Below, one piece after another: positions 1 to 7,830 of a stretch of DNA of 14,536 nt; within the stretch, counting starts at the first letter, position 1; every line of letters begins with the position of its first letter. The position numbers and the translations under genes are program-made. The notes under the pieces were generated by a model, which saw nothing but the letters and a program-made list of their open reading frames with translations, was not told the origin of the DNA and did not search any database. Origin of the DNA: Dactylonectria macrodidyma (lineage: Eukaryota; Ascomycota; Sordariomycetes; Hypocreales; Nectriaceae); the NCBI GenBank assembly GCA_020744425.1, contig JAGMUV010000073.1, forward strand, positions 1 through 14,536, given 5' to 3'.

Positions 1-282
1 AGAAATAGTATTCTTTAAATTATTAACTAATATTAATAAAAAGTAAATAATATAAATTATAAAAAATATAGCTATATTAATATATAAATGACTAATGCAT
101 TAGAAACTAAGGGAATTCTGTAGTTACTTTTAATATTGATTGTAATAGGTTAAAGGATTTAGTAGAGGAAGGTTAAGGAGGAGGGATAAGAGTCTATATA
201 ACTAGGTTAACCAATCAATCGAGTCCTTTGTCTTAAGATAACTTAAGTAATGCAAAACACGTGACTGTATAGAAATGCGGTG
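1..282 (-). mobile_element. Element X copy F, 5' part (sense on minus strand), cut by window start
   Basis: This stretch matches the 5' portion of the dispersed ~1.1 kb element X, read on the minus strand. Shared blocks with copies C and D include the region around 60-115 (alternating AT, then GACTAATGCATTAGAAACTA), the purine-rich GGAGGAGGGATAAGAG near 176-191, and the conserved block at ~211-245 (TCAATCGAGTCCTTTGTCTT). It keeps more C and G than most copies, for example CACGTGACTG at 259-268. It carries a segment of about 25 bases at 122-150 that copies E and G also have but C and D replace with a shorter one. The element's 3' part lies outside the window, so a target duplication cannot be checked. 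At its 5' end, instead of the usual TATTAAAACC terminus, the sequence runs directly into the purine tract. Confidence 0.85.
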
Positions 283-1057
283 GAAGAAAACGCAGGCGAG
301 CGAAGAAACAAAAGGTCGAACAGCGGGGGGAACAGCGGCGGGCGGGGGAGAGAAAAACCGCGCGGGAGGAAAGGCGCGGAGGAGGGAGAAAGGGCGGACG
401 GGACGGAGAGGCGAAGGAAGGAAAGAGAGGAAGAGGGGGAGAAGGAAGAAAACGCGGGAAGGCGGAAGAGAAGGAGGAAGCCGGGGAGAGGAAGAAGAAG
501 GAGAGGAGAGAGAAGGGAGAGGAGGGAGGGGGGAGGAAGAGAAAGGGGGGGAAAAAAAAGGGGAAAGAGGAAGAGGAGGAGGAAGGAGGGAAAAAAGGAG
601 AGGGAGGGGGAAAGGGGGGGGGAAAAAGGAAGGAGGGGGGAAAAAAAAGGGGAAGGCGAAAGAGAGGGAAGGGGAAAAAGGAGGAAAGGGAAAGAAGGGG
701 AAGGGGGGGAAAGGAGAAGGGAGGAGGGAAGGGGTGAAGGGAGGGAAAACGCGGGGAGAGGGGAGAGAAAAGAAGAAGAAGGAAAGAAGAAGGGAAAAAG
801 GAGAAGAAAAGAAGGGGAAAGAGATAAAACGAAGGGAAAAGAGAAGAAAACCGGAAGAAAAGCGGGGAGGATAGAGGAAGGGGAGAAGAGGGGGGAGAGA
901 GGCTGGGAAGAGGAAGGAGGGAAGGAGGAAGAGAGGGGAAAAAGGGAAAGAAAAGAAGAAAGCGGATAGAGGGGAAGAGAAGAAAAAGGCGGGAGTGATT
1001 TAAATGAGGAAGGGAAGTAAAGGGGAAGCTTTAGAGGAGGATGGAAGGAAAAGGGGG
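283..1057 (+). repeat. GC-rich homopurine (G+A) tract, ~775 bp, non-coding
   Basis: The plus strand is almost entirely G and A. Pyrimidine-free runs include 483-656, 658-734 and 753-824. The few C residues are nearly all in CpG (GCG, ACG, CCG) and T is very rare until ~996. Variants of AAAACGCGGG recur near 287, 350, 448 and 746, suggesting an ancient simple or minisatellite origin. Runs of three to nine G occur every few bases between 500 and 760, so G-quadruplex and triplex (H-DNA) formation are both plausible. The two overlapping plus-strand frames here (275-874 and 280-969) encode only Arg, Gly, Glu and Lys-rich low-complexity chains. They are open because TAA, TAG and TGA all need T, so they are not called as genes. 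The abrupt switch from A+T-rich flanks is striking. The last 60 bases are less pure. Confidence 0.93.
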
Positions 1058-1089
1058 CTTAATTTTTAATAGTTAATTTAATTGCGTAA

Positions 1090-1312
1090 AGAATATATTA
1101 AAAATTATAATTTTAAAATTAAAAACTAAACGAATTTTATTATAATTACTTTTGATATTAATTATAATATATTAAAGGATTTAATTAAATAAGATTTTTT
1201 ATAAAAAAGAAAAATAAGAATCTATTTATAATTAAACTAATTAACTAATTAAGTTATTTATTTTATTATAACTTAGGTAATATAAATATATAATATTAAA
1301 ATATAAAAATAA
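1090..1312 (-). mobile_element. Element X copy G, heavily mutated 5' fragment
   Basis: After the purine tract the sequence again follows element X in the same orientation as copy F. It aligns through AATTACTTTTGATATTAATT (~1143), the ATTAAAGGATTTA block (~1170) and the counterpart of the conserved block at ~1205-1285. Nearly every former C and G has become T or A. It matches copies E and F in carrying the extra segment of about 25 bases. Its left edge is uncertain (about 1060-1100), and on the right the similarity fades after ~1312 before the usual terminus. With copy F it forms a pair of direct repeats flanking the purine tract. Confidence 0.7.
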
Positions 1313-3298
1313 AACATATAATTTAGCTAAAGGAAAACTTTATATTAGTTCTTAAGTTTTCTTAAATAATAAGAGTTTAGTATAAATAGAAATAAATAAG
1401 TTTCTTAGAATCTAATTAGTTTAGATTTTATATAACTAATTATAAAAAATCTATAACTAGCTAATAGTACTAAAAGAGTAAGGCTAATAAGTATTAGCCT
1501 TTAAAAGGCCTAAATAGAGTACTAATAGCTTATATTTATTTAGAATTATTTATTTACTTAGTATTATACTAATACTATGCATGTTAATTTATCTCTCTAA
1601 TTTAATAAGGTCTTAATATAGCCTTATTAATTAAGTAATATATCTTAGTCTTAACTCTAAAGAGCTCTTTATTAATTTATTCTTTATTATTTATACTTAT
1701 TATAAAGAGGAGAGACTAAAGAGTGCTTTTATAATAAAGAGATAGTTCACCTAAATAAACTAAGTAATATATAGACTATTATAATTAGTGCATTTCTTAT
1801 ATAAGTTCTACTTTCTTTCTTTATAAGTCTTTTAATCCTTATTAAATAAAGTATTTAAGATTTAAAGTATATTCTAATACTATAGAATATTATACTTTAT
1901 CTATCCTTATTTAGTAAAACTTATTATAAAAAGAACTAAAGGAAATATTAGTTTATTATTTTTTAATAAGAGATCTAAACCTAGCTTATATTACTAGAAA
2001 AGCTATAATAACTTTATATAACTAGGAGTTTATTTAGAGAGTTAATTAGCTAGTTATATATAGTACTAGAAATACTAATTCTACTAACTTAATAAAGCTT
2101 ATAGCTCTTTTAGATTCTAGCTTTATTATTATTTATATAGCTAATAACCTATTTACTTATTTTATATTCTAATCTATTTACTTTTAAAATAGTATATTTA
2201 ATATTAATTACTCTTACTTAACTATGAGGTTTTATAAAAAGGAAAAGGACTTATAAGATAATTCTTTAAAAGCTAGAGCGAAGGCTAAGCTAACTATTAT
2301 TTAATATAACTATTATTTATAATACTATATAAAGAAGACTATATTACTAATTCTTATAATATTTTAACTTAGTATCTTAAAAGATTTTAAAAGTCTTAAA
2401 GAAGGTATTCTTATTCTATAGCTTTAATAGTTTATTTAAGCTAATTATAGAATATAAATAAGAATTAAGATTAATTATAATTAAATAGGTTTCTAAATAA
2501 GAAGAAGATAATTAAAAAAGAAAATAATAAAGGATAGTTTTTTAAATCTAATATTAATATTAATAACTATTTTAATTTATTACTTTTATTTATTTAATTA
2601 TAGAAATACTTTGAATAATTAAGAATAAAATCTAATTCTAATTTAAAGAATAAAAATTAAAATAATAATAATAATTATATAAATAAGAGCCCTTTTTATT
2701 ATTACTTATAATAGCTTTCTATATAATTAAAGTATAGTTATTATAATCTTACTTTTAGTATAAGAAGGTAATTAAGAAAATCTTAAATGTAAATTTAATC
2801 TTTAATATTATTATAATATATTTAGAGTCTAATAATAATTCTACTTAAAGAATTAGTAGTCTTTTATATATAAGATTTAGTATAGAATAATAATCTTAAA
2901 GCTTATACTTTAACTAATTATAATAAAGTAATTTTCTATAAATTCTAAATAAAGCTAGATAATAATTAAATATAGTTTTATAATTAATATTAAAAATATT
3001 AGTTCTAAATAAAGATTAATTATAATAATATGTATATATATTATTATTAAAAAGATAAGAAATATTATTTGAATAAACTATATTTCTTTTTATAAATAAT
3101 TAGTTTAATTTTAATTACTTTAGCTTATACTTACTAAAGAGTCTTTAATTATTTATATTTATATAAGAATAATAATATAAATATTAAAAATATATAATTT
3201 ACCTTTTTTATAAAGTTAATTTAATATATAATTAGCTCTTACTTTTATTATAAAAATTAAATATTATAGTATTATATTTTATTAATATATTATCTTAT
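1313..3298. other. A+T-rich decayed DNA, no gene identified
   Basis: No open frame of meaningful length, RNA gene or recognisable domain was found on either strand. Composition is the same TpA-saturated type as the rest of the window, so this is probably mutated repeat DNA. Two local features stand out: a nested palindrome at 1461-1528, and a stretch around 2222-2475 whose plus-strand translation has a more protein-like residue mix interrupted by stops that could be mutated Trp or Gln codons. I cannot assign either to a family. Confidence 0.6.
1461..1528. repeat. Nested palindrome
   Basis: A perfect 10-bp inverted repeat with a 2-base spacer (AAGGCTAATA / TATTAGCCTT) occupies 1480-1501. It is enclosed by a second pair, CTAATAGTACT at 1461-1471 and AGTACTAATAG at 1518-1528, with one mismatch in 11. 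The perfection of the inner arm is unusual in sequence otherwise degraded by mutation. It may be a terminus or junction of an old element, or chance in low-complexity DNA. Confidence 0.6.
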
Positions 3299-3498
3299 TA
3301 AGGTTATAGTCCTTAGCAGTGTATACTTAGAAAGAGGCTAGAGGTTAAATAGTTAAAAAAAAATATAACTAATAGTAAATAATAGTATAAGGGCCTAAAA
3401 CCCAAGCCTAAGGCAATAGTAACTCAGAATGACTAGAGTTTTTACTGCATTAAGGTGCAAGCCTTACTATCCTATTCAACCCTTTAAAATACATTATT

Positions 3499-3538
3499 AG
3501 AAAAGCTAGATAGAAAAGCTAGATAGAAAAGCTAGATA
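3499..3538. repeat. 13-bp minisatellite in copy A (three units)
   Basis: The unit AGCTAGATAGAAA is repeated three times with almost no variation. The same array occurs in the other copies of element X with two to four units, so it changes length between copies. Confidence 0.9.
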
Positions 3539-3564
3539 TCAGAAGGCAAAATCGTTATATAATA

Positions 3565-3583
3565 AAAGCCCTATAAGGGCTTT
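3565..3583. repeat. Conserved hairpin of element X (copy A)
   Basis: AAAGCCC and GGGCTTT form a perfect 7-bp stem around a 5-base loop (TATAA). The same stem is present in copy C, weaker in D, and eroded in E. Confidence 0.75.
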
Positions 3584-4340
3584 GCATTACTTTATCGCAT
3601 TCTAAGTTACTTTATTATAATTCTAACTTATACTTATAGTATAATTTAACTCTTTATAATTCCAGATTATAATTTAACTTATTAAAGACTAATTATAATA
3701 AATACTATAATAAATATCTAATATAATATACTCTATACTTTTAATAACTTAGGTTTTAATAATTACTATACTCTTTTTATATATAATTTAGATATTAAGC
3801 TTAATAAGAATATAAAAACCCTTAATAAACTAAAGGCTATAGTAATAGATTATAGTCTTAAATTAGAACTATTAAGACCTAGTGACTTTCTAATAGTAAG
3901 TAAGTTATTTTAGCGATCTTTAAGACTAAAGTATTTTAAAGACTATACCTCTTTAGAAATAACTAACGATTTAAGAATTAGATTAAAAATAAATAATACT
4001 TTTTAAAATAATTAATAATAAAGCTAATAATTAAAATATTTCTAAAAGAAATAGTATTTTTAAAGTTATTAGCTAATATTAATAAAAAGTTAATAATATA
4101 AGTTATAAATAATATAAGTTATAAATAATATAGCTATTATTAATATATAAAAGGATATAGTAAAAGGAGGTTTTACTAATATAAAGGAGGAAGGATAAGA
4201 GTCTATTTATAATTAGGTTAATTAATTAATTGAGTCCTTTGTTTTATAATAACTTAAGTAATATAAATATATAATATAGAAATATAGTAATAAGGAATAT
4301 AGTAATATAGAAATAAAAGTCTGAATAGTGGTTTTAATAG

Positions 4341-4485
4341 TAATAATTTATTATAATAAAACTAATATATATATATTTTAAGTTTTATAATTATTAAATA
4401 TATATTTAATATTTAAACTTTAATTCTATTTAAAATTCTTATTATAAATCTTTTTTATAATTATAATATAAAGAAAATAAGCTTT
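4341..4485. other. Short A+T-rich spacer between copies A and B
   Basis: Low-complexity A+T-rich sequence between two element X copies. Nothing else is recognisable. Confidence 0.5.
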
Positions 4486-4501
4486 TTAAAGTATATTATA
4501 T

Positions 4502-4763
4502 TAAGATTATAATCCTTAGTAGTATATACTTAAAGAGAGGCTAGAGGTTAAATAGTTAAAAAAAAATATAATTAATAATAAATAATAGTATAAAGGCTTA
4601 AAACCTAAGCCTAAAGTAATAATAATTTAAAATAATTAAAGTTTCTATTATATTAAGGTATAAGTCTTACTATCCTATTTAACCCTTTAAAATATATTAA
4701 GTAATTAGAAAAGCTAAATAGAAAAGCTAAATAGAAAAGCCAGATATTATAAAAATTAGTCTA
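4502..4763 (-). mobile_element. Element X copy B, 5'-truncated
   Basis: It starts with a mutated version of the element 3' terminus (TTAAGATTATAATCC in plus orientation) and follows copy A through the oligo-A run, the AAACCTAAGCC block and three minisatellite units (about 4706-4746). It stops shortly after the minisatellite, so only about the last quarter of the sense strand is present. A near-duplicate flanks it: TTAAAGTATATTATAT at 4486-4501 and TTAAAGTATTATAT at 4764-4777, differing by a two-base gap. Loss of the sense 5' end while keeping the 3' end and a flanking duplication is the usual result of incomplete target-primed reverse transcription. Nearly all its CpA-derived sites are mutated. 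Confidence 0.8.
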
Positions 4764-5440
4764 TTAAAGTATTATATAAAAGATTTAAAAGTAAGTATAG
4801 AGTAATATATAAGTATTTACTTAATAAGTATTTAATAAGCCCTTATTAAAGAGCTAGTCTAGCCTATATTATATAGCTTCTTATTTAATAAGACTATAGC
4901 TTTATTAGCCTTAATTCTTATAATTATTTCTTTCTCTTTTAAGTCTTATTTTAAAGTATATTTCTTATACTTCTATTATTAAAATTATAAAGTTATTATT
5001 TATCTATATATTTAATATATATTTATTATATATTATAGAGTATAAATAATAAGAATTATAAATCTAGTATTTATTATTAATCTAAGTATTTAGCTAGTAT
5101 TTACTAACTATATAGCCTTACTTTATTTAAATTATAGTATTTCTATTTTTATATTACTTATAATTATTATTTTCCTTTCTTTAGCTTTATATAATTTTAT
5201 ATACTTATCTTCTAGTTATATCTATCTCTTCTTTTTTATATAAGCTTTTCTTTTATAATCCTATTATTTTCTTTTACTAATTACTTTCTCTCTTTTTATT
5301 AAGCTTTTATTACTATATCTTTTTTTATTATTATAGTATAAGTTCTATTTAAATATAAATTTTAAACTAATATTAAGTATATATTTTTAAATAATTAGTT
5401 TTTAAAAATATTAAAAAAAAAATTCTCTTATTCTTATTAT
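4764..5440. other. A+T-rich DNA, no gene identified
   Basis: No recognisable domain. On the minus strand, roughly 4990-5340 is purine-rich and would give a Lys/Arg-rich translation broken by stops. This could be the degraded basic tail of a transposon protein, but I could not match it to a family. Copy C is inserted immediately to the right. Confidence 0.5.
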
Positions 5441-5456
5441 ATAAAATATAAATACT
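5441..5456. repeat. Left target-site duplication of copy C
   Basis: ATAAAATATAAATACT is repeated exactly at 6574-6589 on the other side of copy C. A perfect 16-bp match abutting both element termini marks this as the insertion duplication. Confidence 0.9.
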
Positions 5457-6192
5457 GCTATTAAAACCACTATTCAGACTTTTGTTTCTACGCTACCGCA
5501 TTTCTATATAGTTATGTGTTTACATTGCTTGAGTTATCTTAAGACGAAGGACTCGATTGATTAGTTAACCTAGTTATAGATAGACTCTTATCCCTCCTCT
5601 CTTATAGAACCTTCTTATACTAAATCCTTTAACCGTTCTACTAAATAGCAGGATTCCCTTAGTTTCTAATACAGTCATCAGTCATTTTACGTATTAATAA
5701 TAGCTATATTTCTTATAACTTACATTATCTACCTTTTATTAATATTAGCTAATAACTTAAAGAATGCTATTTCTTCTAAAGATATTTTAAATACTAGCTT
5801 TATTACTAATTGCCTTAAGAAGTATTATTTATTTTTAATTTAATTCTTAAATTATTAATTACTTCTAAAGAGGCATAGTCTTAAGAATACTTTAGTCTTA
5901 AAGATTATTAAAGTAACTTACTTACTATTAAAAAGTTACTAAGTTTTAATAGTTCTAGTTTCTTTAAGACTATATTCTATTACTATAGCCTTTAGCTTAT
6001 TAAGGATTTCTATATCTTTATTAAGCTTAGTATCTAAGTTATATATAAAGAGAGTATAGTAATTATTAAAACCTGAGTTACTAAGAGTATAGAGTGTATT
6101 ATATTAGATATTTATTATAGTATTTATTATAAGTTAGTTAGATTATGAAGAGCTTAAAAATAATGCTAATCTTTAATAAGTTAGTCTCTGAT

Positions 6193-6265
6193 GAGCTGAA
6201 TTGCGATCTAGAATTATAAAGAGCTGAATTGCGATTTAGAACTGCGATGAGCTTAGAATGCGACG
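6193..6265 (+). repeat. 28-bp tandem block in copy C
   Basis: Two full 28-base units begin GAGCTGAATTGCGAT (6193-6220 and 6221-6248) and a partial third begins GAGCTTAGAATGCGA at 6249. Each unit can be split into two related ~14-base halves that differ mainly by C/T and G/A changes. Copies A, D and E have the same block with more mutations. Confidence 0.75.
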
Positions 6266-6284
6266 AAAGCCCTTACGGGGCTTT
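6266..6284 (+). repeat. Conserved hairpin of element X (copy C)
   Basis: AAAGCCC pairs with GGGCTTT around a TTACG loop, followed by T residues. It sits between the tandem block and the minisatellite, as in copy A. Confidence 0.75.
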
Positions 6285-6310
6285 TATCGTATGACGATTT
6301 TGCCTTCCGA

Positions 6311-6362
6311 CATCTAGCTTTTCTATCTAGCTTTTCTATCTAGCTTTTCTATCTAGCTTTCC
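6311..6362 (+). repeat. 13-bp minisatellite in copy C (four units)
   Basis: Four units of CTAGCTTTTCTAT, the complement of the unit in copies A and D. This is the largest array in the window. Confidence 0.9.
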
Positions 6363-6573
6363 AGCTGCTTAATGCATTTTAAAGGGTTGATTAGGATAGT
6401 AAGGCTTATACCCTAATGCAGTAGAAACTCTAGTCATTCTGAGTTATTATTGCCTTAAGCTTAGGTTTTAAGCCTTTATACTATTATTTACTATTAGTTA
6501 TTTTTTTATTTTTTTTTACTATTTAACCTCTGGCCTCTCTCTGAGTGTGCGCTACTAAAGGACTATAACCTTA

Positions 6574-6589
6574 ATAAAATATAAATACT
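6574..6589. repeat. Right target-site duplication of copy C
   Basis: Exact copy of the 16 bases at 5441-5456, directly after the CCTTA terminus. Confidence 0.9.
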
Positions 6590-7830
6590 ATTCTTTTAAT
6601 TATACTTATATATATAGCTCTTTATCTTCTTAATATACTATTTATAAAGTAATAAAGTAAAAGTATAGTATAATAAGTCTTTTTAAGTTCTTAATAAATA
6701 TTTATTATATATTTAATATATTATTAAATTCTTATTAAACTTATTTTTATTATTTAATAATATTAGAACTTCTTTTATTATTAAGGTTAATATAATAAAA
6801 TAAGGAAAATATAAATACTCTTAATAATTTTAAATACTAAAGAATTTATTAATTTATAAAAGCTATTATTATTATTTAATATTATATTTTTACTTTTATA
6901 AAGAATTTAATAAATACTTACTTTATAAATAATAATTATCTTTCTTTAGTATACTAAGAGGCTTTATATTTTATATAATTTATAAAATTATAAATTGATT
7001 TTATTATATATATTTTTTCTATTTTTATATATTTAAATTAATTTATATTTAATTAGATTTATTATTTAATATCTTTAAAAAAAAGCTAATTTAAATATTC
7101 TAAATCTATTATTCTTTTATATTATTATAAGCTTATTTAAACTATTACTCTTTATTCTATTCTTACTTACTTTATTATTATTAAAGAAATACTTATATAT
7201 TCTATACTTATTAAAAGATTTTTAATTAAATATTCTAAAGATTTTAATAATAATATTAAAATAGTTATTAAAAAGTATTATAAGAATCCTACTTTTAAAG
7301 TATTTATTTTATTTTTTAATACTCTTCCTATTTATTATAATATTACTAATACTTTCTTTACTATTAAATTACTAATTCTTTATTAATTATACTATATTTA
7401 TTTACTATCTTTTATTATTAAGTCTTTTTTTATTTATAATAATAAAGGCAAAGTATTTTTTTATACTAAAGTAAAGATAGTTATAGCTTAAGCTAAGGCT
7501 ATTATTATAACCACTCTTTCTTTACTTATTATACTTTGAATAAATATAAATAATATTTTTTCCTTATTATAATTATTAAATAAAGAAGTCTTATAATTAA
7601 ATATTATCTTTAGTTTTATAGTTCTAATTCTAATTTATAATTCTAATTTATAATTTTAATTTATAATTATTTTAACTTAAGTATTTATTATTTTTATTTA
7701 ATATTTAATTTGTTTTAAAAAAACTAATTACTTAATAAGCTATTAATATACTTTTAATATATTTTTAGTTATTTATTATTCTATTTTTTATAATTATAAT
7801 TATTTTATTTATAATATTAATAAATAAATA
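6590..7830. other. A+T-rich DNA, no gene identified
   Basis: It lies downstream of the chromodomain of the minus-strand retrotransposon relic, so the 3' end and LTR of that element might be here. I could not find a credible LTR boundary or a second copy of any terminal sequence. Both strands have many stops. A plus-strand stretch near 7120-7380 and its complement are relatively stop-poor, but neither resembles a family I know. Confidence 0.5.

Larger units (their letters stand above)
3299..4340 (-). mobile_element. Element X copy A, full length, sense on minus strand
   Basis: It runs from TAAGGTTATAGTCC (the element 3' end, reversed) to GAATAGTGGTTTTAATAG (the 5' end, reversed), the same two termini as copies C and D. 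Along the plus strand it contains the purine-rich end block, an oligo-A run at ~3355-3364, the GGGCCTAAAACCCAAGCC block (~3391), three 13-bp minisatellite units at 3499-3538, the hairpin at 3565-3583 and the ~28-bp repeat block in strongly mutated form. Near 4276-4319 it has a duplicated segment that copy E shares. There is no open reading frame. Unlike C, D and E, I see no matching 14-16 bp duplication on its two sides, so one edge may have been rearranged or mutated. Confidence 0.9.
5457..6573 (+). mobile_element. Element X copy C, full length, best preserved; non-autonomous non-LTR-like element
   Basis: At 1117 bp this is the longest and least mutated copy, read 5' to 3' on the plus strand. 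It begins GCTATTAAAACCACTATTC and ends GGACTATAACCTTA. In order it holds a 5' variable segment (~5470-5510), a conserved block with a TTATCTTAAGA inverted motif and GACTCGATTGATTAG (5532-5566), a pyrimidine-rich CCCTCCTC stretch near 5591, a long A+T-rich middle, a 28-bp tandem block (6193-6265), a strong hairpin (6266-6284), four 13-bp minisatellite units (6311-6362) and a T-rich run before the terminal block. There is no open reading frame. Perfect 16-bp duplications flank it. Long, variable-sequence duplications with an A-ended 3' terminus fit retroposition by another element's machinery. The ends are not TG...CA, and the duplication is too long for a solo LTR or a typical DNA transposon. 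Confidence 0.9.

Noticed and set aside
275..874. 199-codon plus-strand open frame
   Set aside because: It lies in the homopurine tract, where stops are impossible without T. The product is only Arg/Gly/Glu/Lys low-complexity, there is no domain, and another equally long frame overlaps it, so it is compositional, not a gene.
280..969. 229-codon plus-strand open frame overlapping the first
   Set aside because: Same cause: shifted frame of the same purine tract, with no domain and no sign of coding constraint.
3499..3538. CRISPR-like array of short repeats
   Set aside because: The 13-bp units are strictly tandem with no spacers and occur inside a eukaryotic transposable element.
3565..3583. 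Bacterial-type intrinsic terminator
   Set aside because: The stem is followed by few T residues, the context is a fungal repeat with no gene upstream, and it is a conserved internal part of element X.
4990..5340. Lys/Arg-rich C-terminal tail of a pogo/Fot1-type transposase on the minus strand
   Set aside because: Any purine-rich A+T strand gives such a translation, and none of the catalytic or Pro-rich motifs of that family could be found in the adjacent sequence.
5525..5600. tRNA gene or tRNA-derived head
   Set aside because: Only a partial B-box-like string is visible; no cloverleaf can be drawn, so it is kept only as a tentative finding and not as an RNA gene.
6185..6300. Hammerhead-ribozyme-like pieces in copy C (CTGATGAG and, further on, CGAAA beside a hairpin)
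   Set aside because: The pieces are separated by tandem repeats, no convincing stem I or stem II can be drawn, and copies A and D lack the CTGATGA core, so the match is probably chance.
3299..6573. Element X as a solo LTR
   Set aside because: Ends are not TG...CA, duplications are 14-16 bp rather than 4-6 bp, and one end is A-tailed and kept in a truncated copy.
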